Positions 23,264 to 35,684 of a DNA stretch of 64,000 nt are shown here, piece after piece. The first letter of the stretch is position 1. Each line of letters opens with the position of its first letter. Source of the stretch: Verticillium longisporum. Lineage: Eukaryota; Ascomycota; Sordariomycetes; Glomerellales; Plectosphaerellaceae. The stretch spans positions 3,038,001-3,102,000 of the forward strand of contig JAETXT010000006.1 of the NCBI GenBank assembly GCA_019188255.1, in the 5' to 3' direction. The translations under genes were made by a program, and so were the position numbers. The notes below the pieces were generated by a model. The model had not been told where the DNA came from. It saw only the letters and a list, made by a program, of their open reading frames with translations, and ran no database searches.

Positions 23264-24277
23264 ATGGCCGAGATCTTCCAGAACATCAGCAAGTGGCTGC
23301 TACGCTCCCCGCCGTCCGAATGGGCCATCAACCAGCTTAGAGAGCTGTTGATCGGGGCGCTGAAACAGGGCCCCGTCCCGCAACATGTGGCATTCGAGAT
23401 GGATGGCAACAGGCGCTATGCACGAGGGAAACGGATGGAAACCATTGAGGGCCATCACCACGGCTTCGAAGCGCTAGCAAGGGTACGTATGGCAATCCGG
23501 CAATTCTTCTTGACCAACTGCTCATTATTTGCCAGGTCCTCGAAATTTGTTACAAGTCTGGCGTCAAGGTTGTGACTGTGTACGCCTTCAGCATCGAGAA
23601 CTTTAACCGACCCCAATACGAAGTGGATGGCCTCATGGAACTGGCCAAGGTGAAGCTGGAGCAACTGACGCATCACGGCGACCTTCTTGACAAGTACGGC
23701 GCTGCTGTCAGGGTTCTGGGACAGAGGGTTCTACTACGCGTGGACGTCCTCGAGGTTGTAGATAGGGGGGTGGAGATGAACAAGAACAACAAGAAGTGAG
23801 TGACCGTCAAGCTGCACGAATATCGTGCGAGATACTGACGACGCCAGGAACGCTCTCAACATTTGTCTTCCCTACACATCGCGGGAAGAGATGGCTACCG
23901 CGATTCGATCTACGGTAGAGGACTACATGACGCCTCCCGAGCCCAAATTTACGGCATTCCCTGCTTCCCGCATCACGCAGAAGATCCTCTCGAAGCAGCT
24001 GGATGAGAAGGATCAGAAGGACTGGTCTGCGATTCACGAGATCACGCCTATTCCTTCATCACCTACACCATCCTCGCGGTCTGTCGCCGATGACGATACG
24101 GCGTCATCAGCGACACTGCCTCCCGGCTCCCCATCACCGCCGCACATCACACACCACGAACCCGGTCAATCCTTGCTCAAGAACCCCGAGACGATTACCG
24201 CTGAGACGCTCAACAACCACATGTATACAGCTGGAGACCCCCGCTCGACTTTTTTGTCCGCACTAGTGGCGTCGTGA
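23264..24277 (+). CDS. RER2: Dehydrodolichyl diphosphate synthase (cis-prenyltransferase)
   Basis: Exons 23264-23482, 23536-23795 and 23848-24277 total 909 nt (302 aa) in phase. The introns are 53 and 52 nt. The protein belongs to the undecaprenyl/dehydrodolichyl diphosphate synthase family: HVAFEMDGNRRYARGK carries the catalytic Asp and the diphosphate-binding Arg residues, FEALARVLEICYKSGVKVVTVYAFSIENFNRPQYEV forms the hydrophobic tunnel, and NICLPYTSREEM is the conserved C-terminal core. It adds isopentenyl units in cis to farnesyl diphosphate at the ER, making the dolichol needed for N-glycosylation and GPI anchors. The second intron falls between MNKNNKK and NALNIC. A disordered Ser/Pro tail of about 90 residues lies before the end. 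Yeast has two paralogues, RER2 and SRT1; the symbol here is by family only. Confidence 0.92.
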
Positions 24278-25492
24278 GGTTGAGTGACTTTTTGCTTTGG
24301 CTGGCTGTCCACGACTCACAGGTCTTCTTCCACTAGTGTCTGAGGCCTGAGTTTCATCTGCAGCTCTGGCTGCCCGAGCTGATGGGGTGGCAGTGGAGGC
24401 AAAAGCAGATGGACCGTGAAGAGCGACCCGAGAAGAAGAGGGCCCGGAAAGCGGTCAAGACGGCGTAGTCCTTGGCTTGGCGCGCGCGTCATGTGGGTGG
24501 GCATTTCTTGATTCGAGACTTGACCCTCCAATGCAGGACCTGGCCTGGCGCCTGGGTAAGGGTTGGCTAATGGAGGTTTTACGGTTGGGCTACTGTAATT
24601 AGTACTAGACGTTGGGACGGAAGATACCACGGCAGATTTCATACTCAAACTCATTTTATATTTCGAGACTCTCTTTTTGGTGTCGTCCTTCTTACGAGAA
24701 CACTGCCTAGGTACCTAAGTAGGTACTCTGAGGAACCGAATAGCTGTGCAAAGTCAGGGGTGGGTTTGCTTATCTGGGTGCACTTTCTTATCATGCTTCA
24801 CTTTGTGGGTGGCCGTGCATCGCGCCTCCAAATTGTTCGCTTCACGTCGTTGCTGTGAGGAAAAGTCAAAGCCAGATTTCAATGTCAAGTTGTCGCCATT
24901 GTCATTGTCCAGCCCAGCAGCCAGATAAAGGCAAACGAGTGATCCAGGCCAGAATGCAACGTGACCAGCGCCCATGACGACACTGGCAAAAAAGGCTTAT
25001 CGATTGTAGATGCGATGCCGATAAGAGGTGTGGCTGGTGTGAGCCGAGGGGGAGGAGCTCCCACTGGAGCCTCTGGGGGCCTCAGGCCGGCTCCTCACTG
25101 GTTCCTGGCCCGTGACGGGATTTCTCCGCCCAAAGCCAGAGAGCAACAGCGCAGGAAATCAGTGGTAGGCGGCGGCAGGGCCCCCAAGTTGTCACTCTCT
25201 CGATCTCCCACCTCAACCACCTCACACGCTCGCTTTCACTCGCGTTCTGCCCACCGACCTCCAACATCTCCACACGATTTGACTATCCCAAACGCATTAC
25301 AATGTCCTGAATCATTTCAATCAAGCTTCCAACTCTGCTCTCCGGTCGCATTCCGCCCCCAGGAGGCCCTCTTTAGAGTTCTCCCACAACTCGCACGACT
25401 TTCAACACAAACCTCCTCTGGCTTCCTTGGCCTACCTCTCGACAACACCATCCCGAACCACACCTGCCCTTCTCCTCCCCTGCAGTCCGATC
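24278..25492. other. Intergenic: 3' flank of cis-prenyltransferase and ING promoter
   Basis: No gene called. A 112-codon minus-strand frame (24316-24654) shows no conservation. CCTAGGTACCTAAGTAGGTA occurs at about 24706-24725. The last 300 bp are CT-rich leader (CTCTCGATCTCCCACCTC and similar) before the ING start. Confidence 0.45.
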
Positions 25493-27766
25493 ATGAAGTC
25501 GGCGAAGCCCCCGTCAGTGGATGGGCCGTCGAGCAGGCGGTCCCAGCCCGTCCGACAGGCTCGAACCAACCCGTCGCGCGTCTCAAATCTGCGAGGGCCG
25601 ATCGGCGGACGGGACTCTCTGCCCGGCGCTTCCAGCTCTGATCAGCCCATCGACATCTTCCCCGCCGTCACACATTTCGCCGATGCGATCACCGCCCTGC
25701 CGAAAGAGCTCGTTCGCCATTTCACGCTGCTCAAGGAGGTCGATGCCAAAATCTTTGCCCCAGAGGAAACCCTGTTCAACCTCGTCGACGCGGCCATGGC
25801 GCCCGTCGCCGCCGCGCAGCCCCCAGCGCCCAACGAGGCGTCCCCCTCGCCCGCCCCGGTACCCGCGCGCCTGAGCGCGCAGAACAGCTCGACCGCCGTG
25901 GCGCACAGCACGCAGGTGCCGCCCGCCCCCTCCGTCGCCGACTCTCACGCGCCGTTCGCTTCCGGCGGCCCCACCCCCGACCCCGTCGCCAGCTGTACCA
26001 GCAGGTGGCCATCAAGATACAAGAGATGCTGGGGTCGCTCGAGGAGAAGAACCACGTCATCTCGACGGCCAACGACGCCCTGCAGAAACAGCTCGCCCGC
26101 ATCGACGAGGTCTGGCCACACGTCGAGAACGAGTTCAGCGACGAGGCCAAGTGGGGAGCACCACGCATTGGGCGTACCCCGAAAACCGCGCCGGCAACAA
26201 GGCCGCCCACGCCGAGCGCTCACGGCGCGAGGGCGCTGCCGCCATATCGGCTGCTGCCCAGGCGCTGGCGGACGAGGCGGCCGCCAGGAGCGACGCCCGG
26301 AAGCAGGCCGTCCAGGCGAAGAAGAACCTGAAGACACAGAATCACGAAATGGATCTCGACGACAACGAAGGTCGCGGCAAGACAGAAACTACGAAAAAGG
26401 GAGCCAAGGCGCGTAAGACGGCGGCCGACGCTGCCTCTGGCGCGGGCCTGGGCGTTACGACCAATGGCGCAACCAACGGCACAGCACCTCAGCCTAAGCG
26501 ACGAAAGGTCGAGAAGCCGGCGGCCGCGACCGCGCCGGCAGATCGGGCCTTGGCTGGTGTGTTCGGGACCGATGCGCCCAAGACCAAGACCTCAAGCCCC
26601 AGGGGTACGCCGGCGCCCGAAGGACCCAAGAAGAGAAAGGCGCTGCCGAGTGGCAGCGGCCAGGCAAAGAAAAGGTACCTTCTATCTATCTACTCACCCT
26701 TGGTAATATTCGCACACTGACACTTTTTGTCGCAGCAGGAACGGTGTCACAGGCAATCCAACTTCAGCTACATCATCGCCCGTCATTGGAGCGTTTCCAG
26801 ACGCCAAGCTGCCTCGTGGCTCTCCAGTCCCTTTGCCTGTCAAGGCCCCGGTCGCCGCCCGCGCAAGACAAAACTCTATACAATCAACAGCAGATGCCAA
26901 CAAGTTGAGACCGTCATCCTCTGCGTCCAACAAACCGAACGGCGTAACGCAGGGCACGCCAGACCTCCCACTGACGCCCAATTGGCCGCGGCCGGGGGTG
27001 CCTGAACCCAAGCCAACAAAGGAGACGACGACTGCGCCAGCCAAGCCCGACACGGTTATGAAGGACGCCGAGCCCGTCGAGCCTCTGTCGGTCGCGAGCA
27101 CCCCCGCCACGAGCAAGAAGGAACTGCCCACAGTACCGAAACAAGAGGAGATGGACCGCAAGAGCGAGCCTGTGTCGCAGACAGCCACCGCGGCCACCGT
27201 GACAAAGAGCGGCCGCGCCAGCAAACCATCGACACCAGCGTTGCCGAACTTCCCCGACGCCGCCGTGCGCTCGCGTACGTCGCGCAACGCAGACGGCAAG
27301 GACGCAGGCAAGCGCAAGAAGAGCACCTCGACTACGACGGTGCAGGCGGCGCAGACGGCGCGGTCCATAGAGGAGGGCGCCAGGAACGGGAGCGGCGGCG
27401 TCGGCGTCGGTGCTGCCGCCGCACCGGGCGATGAAGAGGAGGGCGACATTGACGCGGACGAGCCGCGATACTGCTACTGCAATAGCGTGAGCTATGGCGA
27501 GATGGTGGCGTGCGACGCCGACACGTGCGAGCGCGAGTGGTTCCATCTCGAGTGCGTGGGGTTGAAGGTGGCGCCCAAGGGAAACGGTGAGTTACTCTTG
27601 TCCCCAGTCCTGCGCCTTCTGACGACCTGCATCTGCCTCCTGGCAGTGTGGCTCCGTTTCATTCTCCGCTTGACGCGATTGCTGACAGTTTTCGACAGCG
27701 AAATGGTTCTGCGAGCCGTGCAAGAAGCGTCTAACTGCTGCGGGCAAGAAGGTCAACGGCAGGTAG
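25493..27766 (+). CDS. ING-family PHD-finger chromatin protein, with two apparent one-base frameshifts
   Basis: The start at 25493 opens an ING N-terminal domain: [46 protein letters not shown], then a Pro/Ala linker, then [43 protein letters not shown] long basic linker follows ([10 protein letters not shown] resembles a nuclear signal) and a C-terminal PHD finger, [32 protein letters not shown] plus [12 protein letters not shown] fingers of this type read H3K4me3; ING proteins sit in histone acetyltransferase or Rpd3-type deacetylase complexes. Introns: 26675 to about 26738, and 27597-27698. Frame slips by one base near 25975-25985 (a run of C) and again at 26153-26156 (a run of G), where the conserved [15 protein letters not shown] is split over two frames. 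For the first slip a 77-nt GC-rich intron is possible; for the second it is not. Missing bases are likely. Confidence 0.87.
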
Positions 27767-30700
27767 AGACTATGAATCTGGCGCGCACAGGAGAGATATC
27801 CGACGAAACCAGACACATTCCAGGAACCAGCATCATCAAGTACCGTTATCGCTACTACCATCATCATCGTCATCACCAGCACGACATGTTTTACCTCATA
27901 CGACTTTGTCTCGTGCTTTTTTTCTTTCTGCTGTTTTCGTCTTTTTCTCCTTGGGCGTTTGGGAAAGAACATTCCTTGGACTTGGACGGGGAAGAGGAGA
28001 TGTCCTCCTCCTCCACCGCATATCATACCAGGCGTTAGGGTTACGCGAATGTGAGTACGTTGCGGCGGCGACGGTGGGGGAAATCCCGACATGACCCAGA
28101 CGGGGGTAGCATTCGGAAGGTTTTTTTTTATTTTTATTTTGTTTTACGTGAAGTCAGTCAGACAGGAGACAAGCGACGACAAAACCTGTCGTGTGGGCCC
28201 AATGGTCCGGTTCCCACGGGATGACTTGAGGTGTACGTTGCGTGTGCAAAACAAGACATGGAGAACAATGTGCCCAAAAATGCAAAGAAAGGGACGTCAT
28301 CGTGGGGCCCATCAACCATAGCCCTTCAACACGATAACCGCGTGACTGTGAGGACCAAGTGACCCTGGCCTGTGTTGGTGTTGGTGTTGATCTGCCGCGC
28401 TGCCGTTTTTGGACGACTTTGTCGAGGAGGCCGTGGTTGCCGGGGTGTTCTTCTGCTCAGGGGCGGAGAGAGGTGGTCATGTGAGCGTGCGTCGTGGGCG
28501 GAGCGGAAGCGAGCGCGAGGGTTCGGTCATTTGGCAAAAGCTGAGTGCCACCCCGGCCGAGCGCAGCGGTGTTGGTTCGGATTCCCAGGGTTCGTATAGG
28601 GAGGGGGAGAGTTCTAGACTCGGGGCGGTAGGCAGGGGCACGATGACGCTTTCGGGGGTTATCCAGCTAAGGTAGGTACCTGCCTAAAGTTTGCCGTCGG
28701 CCGCGACGTTTGGTTAGGTACCTACCTACCTTACCTAAGGGAGGTACCTAGCTAAGCTTGGGAAGACATGCAGCGAGCAACAGCAGAAGGACAGAGCAAG
28801 CTGCCCTCTCTCGCGCCGAGTCCCAGCGGCTGGGTGGTGGGTGTGTGTGTTTCGGGGAATGCGAAGAAGGGGGGGAGGCGTGCACAGATCATTTTCTGGG
28901 GTAATTGGTGCGAACCGGACGGCGGCAGGCGGCAGGCGGCAGGCGGCAGATGCGGACAGGAGCATCTCCGGGCGGCGGTGGAATGGGATGGGCCTACCCA
29001 GGAAGCTAGCTGGCAGGCAGCCAGGCCCCGTGGTTACTTGCGCCTCACCTTGCCTCGTAGTGCATCGCACATGTCACAGCTGCTGGGGAATAGAATGAGG
29101 GTTGGGGTGGGAAAGGGGAAATGCTGGTCCAGCTGACCTCAAGACGGCGCTCATTGGGCCAGACATGACGGGGGATGCAATGCATTGACGAATTGACGGG
29201 GTGGCTCTCGAGGAAACGGTGAGCTGGGGGAGACAATCCCGAAACTGCATCGTGGTCCCTGTGGTGTGTTGTATTGTGTGTCATATACCTACTGTGTTGT
29301 GGGTTGTGTGTATGTAAAATATCCGGCTGGGTGGACGCGAGGCCCAGTCGGTGTTAGCGAGCGGTGCTGCGGCGGCTGGCCTCGGTTCATCAGACTTTTT
29401 TTGGGAGGGTTCTTGGTGTTGAGAAGACGATGGAGGGTTGGATGGTTGGATGGCAAGGGTCGGTGTTCTTTTTTTCTTTCTTCCTTCGCGCTGACATTTT
29501 TTTTTCTTCGCCTTGCAGTCGCTTCCCCACAAATGGAAGAGGTCCCCGTCCCCTGCTGCTGGGCCACGAGGGCGTCCCGCTAGAAGGACTCGGATCGGAC
29601 TTGGGCGGCAGGGCGGTCTCTGTTTCACACAGGGGGCCAGCAGCCGCAAGGTTCTAGCATGGGTTCGTGTTAGTCAGAGGAAAGAGAGCGACAGAGCGCG
29701 AGAGAAGGCAGAAGGCTCCCTGGTCTGGCCCTCGCCTCGCAGCGAGCGATCAGGTGGTGCGTACAGTACGCCGACTGCTGTGCTGGCGTTGTCATCCCCC
29801 TTGAAGTGCCATTGGCAGCTTACCTGAGCAAGCTGTTGATCTCGACCGTTTGCGGTCCACGGTCACCAAGGTCGCATCGTCACAAAAATGGCTGTTGAAT
29901 GAAGCATTGGCAAGGGGCATGGCCAAACTCGCAACGACGAACCTGCCGATCGAGCCCGCCATCCCCTCACGTCAGGCGTCGTCATGTGGCAGAAGAGACG
30001 GACGGCTCTATGTCGTGTCGCACGGGGCCAGCTCCAAGCAGCGCCTGGCACCCTCGAGCCCAAGCAGTTTCCATTAGTCGCAGCCTGCATCAATTACGTT
30101 TGCGAAACACCACCTCTTCACCTCACATGATCAACCAACGCGCAGGCGCTGTGCCCTGTCTGGCAAGTCGTCTGTTCGTGCTTGGCGCCGTTCCATCGTC
30201 TTGTCCAAAGGGATGCATAAGAAGGGAGTAATACTGCCGGTCCGTCAGTCGAACTCGTTCGTGAAATTATGCAGCCGTAAGACACGACAAGTGCCGTTGT
30301 CGGCCGTGGCTGGGGCAGTCCGACGACGGAGAGACATGTTGAGGATATCCGAGTGTTCGCGGAGTTACGAGCTGGGCGAATTTGCTGGTTGTCTTGGGTC
30401 ACGATGTTCTGGAGCTCGGACGCTGGAGGGTGATGCGGTGGTGAGGTTGGGTAGCTGGGTACAGGTTGATGAGGTGAGGCGAGGTGGCCGTTCCTGGCCT
30501 GGGCTTCTTCCGCCCGCCCCAGTGAGAAGGGGACGCCGCAGCAGGACAAGGCAGCCGCGTGCTGGGAGGGCGAGGCGACATTACTAAGTACAGCACTGTG
30601 CCATTCTGACAGCGATGATGCCATCAGTGGGCTCTTCTGCTGGACGTACCCAAGGTACTACTGTATAAGGCACAGGTAGGTTCCTGTGTGCCTTGCTGTG

Positions 30701-32019
30701 CTGCAACGCTGGCTGCACTGCAGAGACCCCAAGTCGCCGATGCCATCTCCCCAATCCCCCCAATTGAGCAGCATCGCAATTCCCATTACCCAACACGAAA
30801 CTCGCAGCATGGCAACATCGCAACGTCGCGACACGACACACACACCCCCCCCTTGGACTGCACGACTGTCGCCATTCATGTCAGGTGTGGTGAGACCGGC
30901 AATTTGCTCGCGCGCTGGCCCGGTTCAAACAAGTGTCTGGTCATCTCGATGGCTGGAGTCAATGCCAAGAAGGCTCATGTGACCATGATCGAGTGGCCAT
31001 CCCTTGGTTTCCATTACCCAATCTTTGCCAAAGAGAAACTCCAGCGTCTCCAGCGTCGGCCCTCGCCTGGTGGTGTCAATATGCGGGCCGGTGAAAGAGT
31101 CTCCCCTCTGTGCACACTGACGGTGTTGTTTTCGCACACAGGCCAGCTTTGGCCTCTCACACAGGGCCATCAGTGCCACCCTTGTTCCATGGAGATCCGG
31201 TCAGTCAGTCAGTCAGTCATCGTGCCTGATCAACTGACAACCAACCGTGAGGCGACTTGCCATTCTCGTCTAGTACTTGATCCCATTTACACAGGATCTC
31301 TCGGATGAGTCGAGGCACCTGAAAAAAAAAAATCCCAGTTCGACAAGCCTTCCAAGACCTTGCCGATATTGACTTTTGGCCCTGACAAGACGTGGTCCTC
31401 TCCCCATCCCCATCCCCATCCTTTGATTCATCCTAACCCTCCATCCCCGGCCGAGCTTTCCACATACCACAACCCTGTTTGGTCCCCTTCTGCTTTGCCC
31501 CCGCCCATCTCCTGCATTCCTCCGAGCTGCGTACCGACCTACCTTTTGCCTGCCCACCTGTCTACCTACCTTACTCGACTACTACTTAGTCCGCCTGTCG
31601 CCTCCCGCATCACCTGGTTTGCTCAACGGTTGCGTCAAGCACGTCTCTGACTTACCTTTAACTCAACTCGCCCGTCTCGTCATTTCTACCACACTCGAAA
31701 TCTCGTGTCACCTACCGGCCAGAAGAGGCTCCTTCTCCTCTTCCTCCACCACCACCACCACCACCGTCACGTCCACCTCACCACTATCCGTGTCTTCTGG
31801 AATTCCTTTGACACCAACAAACCTCCTTCCCCGCAGCACGACCTCTTCTTCTTACCTAAAAGGTCGGCCTTCTCGGACGAATAGCAAAAGCTTCCTACTT
31901 TTTGATCTCCATCTCGGTCTACTCTGCTCTTTCCTCTCTCTCTCTCTCTCTCCTCTCTGCCTCCTCCCTCACGCTCACACCCTGTACCACGCCCCGAACT
32001 GCCACCCCCCGGGCCCAGC
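27767..32019. other. 4.2-kb intergenic region, no gene seen
   Basis: No convincing coding sequence on either strand. It contains clusters of GGTACCTA-type palindromes at about 28666-28756 and 30645-30665, a short GGCAGGC tandem at about 28921-28950, a (TCAG)5-like run near 31200, and a triple CCCCAT repeat near 31402. From about 31500 to 32019 it is strongly CT-rich, as expected of a long leader for the plus-strand gene starting at 32020. A non-coding RNA cannot be excluded. Confidence 0.5.
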
Positions 32020-34032
32020 ATGACCACCGCGTCGGCTTCTCAGAGCCACGCCCCCTCCGCTGGCCACGCTCGACCCCTCCAGCAGAAGCCTCAACCTAAA
32101 TACAAAATGGATGTCGACCGCCCAGAGCTCCTCCGCCGTCCTTCGACCCCGGATCAGCACGGACGCTCCTCCTTTTCATCTATCCGTGAAGACAGCTGTG
32201 GTCCAGCCCAGACCTTTACATCCTCCAAGGTCTCTTCCTACGCCACTGCTCACGAGAACGCCATCCTTGACGATTCGCCAACTCCCTCGCCTCCCGCCAT
32301 CGATATGGGTGAGGTTCAGTTCCTACCACCCGTCACCTTGCCCAACAGCAGGCTGCATGGCAACTGGTTCCCCGCCAACAACTTCAAGGGATGGAAGCAG
32401 ATCAACGTCAAGGGAAGACGGCGAGTCGCAGCTTTGGTGACCTCCAAGCCCTGCACATGGCATGGAGCACCCCGCCAGCACCGTCCAAGGGAAAGAGCAA
32501 GTTTGGTCTCGGTAGCGCGCCCATTGAGAAGCTACCTCTCGAGCTGCTCGGTATGTTCTGCGATTCTTGTTCCCCTGGCTTCGCTGCCGTCCGTCCCTCG
32601 CACGTGTGCTGACCACCTCAGGCTCCATTATTGAGCTCCTCGTGCTCGATGTGCCCCCGCCAAACGGCGTCACCCGCCGCAATGTCGATCTCATGTCTCT
32701 GCTGTTGACCTCCAGGACCATGCACGGCGCGACCCTCAATGCTCTCTACAGGAACATCACCATCCCCCACTCGAGAATCTTCCGCAAGTTCCTCGCCAAC
32801 ACCACCGAACACCCGTCCCTCGGCACCATTACCCGACGACTTGACTTTAGCCACTTCAACAACTCGACCCTCTTCGAGACGGCCAGCGAGCGCAAGACGA
32901 CGCGCAACCTGACCTCCGAGACCCTACTGCAATGCCTCCAACTCACACCGCACCTCCAAGAGTTCCTCGCCATGGAGCACATTGACGATGACCTCAGCTC
33001 CGAAGTGCTCCAGAAGCTTTTCTTCAACCTACCTCGACTGCAGGCGCTCGATTTTGCCGGCTGCACGTCGCCCTCGTTCCGCGCCTCCTTCAACTCGCTC
33101 GTGTCCATGGAGTGGCCTGAGACCATGTCGATCACCCGCCTGTCATTCGACCTGTGTCTGACCCTGCCGTCGGCCGTCTTTGAGACGATCCTCCCCGCCT
33201 CGTCAACCTGACTCACCTCGACCTCGCCCAGACCAAGGTCACCGACAAGGCTCTCTGGTCGATTCCTCACACGGCCCGCATCACGCACCTCAACATTGCC
33301 AAGTGCACGCTGTTGACGGCGCCCAATGTTATCCGATTCTTCGCCGAGCACCCTGCCGTCCGACACACTCTGGTGTTCCTCAGCGTGGCCACCGATGCAC
33401 GCAGCCAGCAGCTGCTGGCCCAGGAAGATGTCAGCGCCCTGCTCCCCGTCCTGCCCAAGACGCTGCGGTCGCTGAGCCTGAAGGGCAGCCGCATGGAGGA
33501 GTCGCACATTGAGCTGCTGCGGCCGTTGACGAAGCACCTTGAGGAGCTCGCTTTTGGACGCAACTTGGGCGTCATGGCGGCGTCGAAGCTGTTTGTGCCG
33601 GCGGAGAAGGACGAAGAGGACACTCAGATGACCGACGCAGGCGATGCCGAGACCGGGGAGGAGGAGCCCGAGGAGCCTTGCGCCCTGCGCTACGTTGACT
33701 TTTCGGACCTCTGGGGCAGTGAGCTCGACCTCGTCGATCTCTTCTCGAAGAAGTGCAACCTGCTGCAGGCAACGTCGAACCCGCTCGAGGTCATTGAGGT
33801 GTCGGAGCAGTCGTTCAAGCCCCTGTCGCGCAACAAGACGCTCGAGCGCATCGGGTGGACGCTGCAGGAGATTGGCAGCAGGTGCTGGATGGTGCGTCTG
33901 CACAAGGACGGCGACCGTGGACACCGCTGGTGGAAGATGGGCGCCGACCACTGGGGCATGCGGAAGATTCCCGTGGCGCGCGCCGATGTCGGCGGCATGT
34001 ACGGCTCTTTCATGTTTGGCCGAAAGCTCTGA
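32020..34032 (+). CDS. F-box-like leucine-rich repeat protein, with two apparent one-base frameshifts
   Basis: The start ATG at 32020 follows a CT-rich leader. The N-terminal 110 residues are disordered and Ser/Pro-rich, then HGNWFPANNFKGWKQINV. After one intron (32551-32621, GTATGT...CAG) comes an F-box-like helix, PIEKLPLELLGSIIELLVLDV, and SLLLTSRTMHGATLNALYRNITIPHSR. Leucine-rich repeats follow: LPRLQALDFAGCTSPSF, LVNLTHLDLAQTKVTDKALW, ARITHLNIAKCTLLTA and KTLRSLSLKGSRMEESHIELL. The protein ends GMYGSFMFGRKL. F-box/LRR proteins recruit substrates to SCF ubiquitin ligases; no SKP1-binding test is possible here. The frame slips by one base at a GGG run (32412-32414) and a CCCC run (33193-33196); adding one base at each restores an unbroken conserved protein. 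These look like missing bases rather than evolved lesions. Confidence 0.82.
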
Positions 34033-35684
34033 GTTTGGTCTGCGATACCCCTTTCACGATTCAGCGGTTGCATTGTTGGATATTGCTTTTTGATTTTGCT
34101 TGATGAGCAGCATGGGTGATGGGTGATGGAATGGGTATGGCACGACACAGCACAGCGCAGCGCAGCGAGGCAAGCCGTGATTTGGCTCGATTCTTGTCAT
34201 TTTCTTCAGGGAAGTCGTTCATGTGGACGCTCCCATTTGTTATTGGGATTGGCTTTTCTTCTGGTGTTTGGGAGATTCAAAAGTATATCCAGGGGCATGG
34301 ACAGCGAAAAAGGGCAGCAGAAATACCTCGACACGACGAATTGCATTGGGATGGGCGGCAGGTCGAAATGACCGAGTTGGCATCTGATCATCTCTCCTCT
34401 ATTTCTTTTTACTTGATTGGGACAAGTTTCTCTGTTTCCTGTACGCTATTTAGTCTGGGCAGAGTCGTCTGAGGATGATGCACTGTTTCGCACAAATGAT
34501 CAACCATTAGCATATCGCTGCTGTACACTGCATTGCATGTGACATTCAAAAGCTTTGCTGGTGATCTTGATGGACGTTGAGGTGCGGATGCGGATGCGAG
34601 CAGGGATGCTGTCACTGTGTCGTCATTGGCACTGCATTAGGAGACGCGGACCCTGCCAACCTGCCATGACTGGACCCTGGGTGCGCCGCTTTAAGGACAA
34701 GCAGGGGCTGCAACACGTCTCCACTTTGGGCCTGATGTGACTGATCTGACAGACGTGGCTTGCATGCGGATTGAATGCTTGATAGAGTGCCTGGACAACT
34801 TGGAAGCGACGCTCTCGCTGCTACGAGATGTCTGGGGTGCTTCTCAGTATCCCAGTCAGATGTGCAGAAAAGAGTGCAGGTTGCTTGGCATCTTGCGCAG
34901 TCATTGGGCTCGCGACTGTGCCGCAGGCCCAGCCTTTTTATGATGATCGAGGCTTCTCTCAATTTACTCATTCCACTAATTGATGGTCGTTTTCACTTTG
35001 CGATATTTATATACCTCGAAATACAGTTCTCGTTCAATGCCTGATGGAGCTGGCACGTCCCGGATTTCATTGGGTGTGGTCGTTCGTCAATGAGGTTTCG
35101 CTAAGCGCCTCGTCCGCGACAGGGTCTCCGACGGCAGACGGCTGGCGATCGACTGGCAGCCAGTCAGCCGGGTGGGCGCCTCTTCGCAGGGCATGCCTCT
35201 CGCTCTTCGAACCCAGGGCCTGGTTGGCTGCGAAGCATCCGGTCTGGGCAACAGCCCCGCCCGGCGCGCGCGAGAGGTTCGCTTGGTCCGGCGCTTGGTG
35301 AATCAGGCCTCGTCCGCTGAGCGGCTTGCCGCATTAAAGGGCTGTTTGCTTCAAGGAGGTACTGAAAGTGGTATAAAGAATGGTCTTCTGGCAGCGTCTT
35401 GTTGTGTTTCTTAGTCTTGTGATTCATTCATTCACTGCGACCGCTCCTCTAACGCCCGAGCCTTCTTTTTGTTGTCTTGTTTCCTTTGACTCTTTCTTTA
35501 AGTCATCATCATACTGCAGGGCAGTCGCATATATACCCCGGGACAACAGCTTAGACCCAGCGCCTGCATTGTTGCATCATTCCGCATTCCATCAGCCTCT
35601 ACAGATTCACAGCAAGCCGGAGTTTTGATTCCCGCCACTCCTTCCTATTTCTACTTCCCGCCTCGGCATTCTACCTAAAACACA
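34033..35684. other. Intergenic: LRR gene 3' flank and promoter of the next gene
   Basis: No gene recognised. TATA-like elements on the plus strand lie at about 35371-35377 (GTATAAAG) and 35529-35535 (CATATATA), 310 and 155 bp before the next start codon. Confidence 0.45.

Noticed and set aside
24316..24654. 112-codon minus-strand frame next to the cis-prenyltransferase
   Set aside because: No conservation seen; lies in the 3' flank of the neighbouring gene.
32746..33951. 401-codon minus-strand frame
   Set aside because: Antisense to the LRR gene, whose plus-strand protein is clearly conserved.
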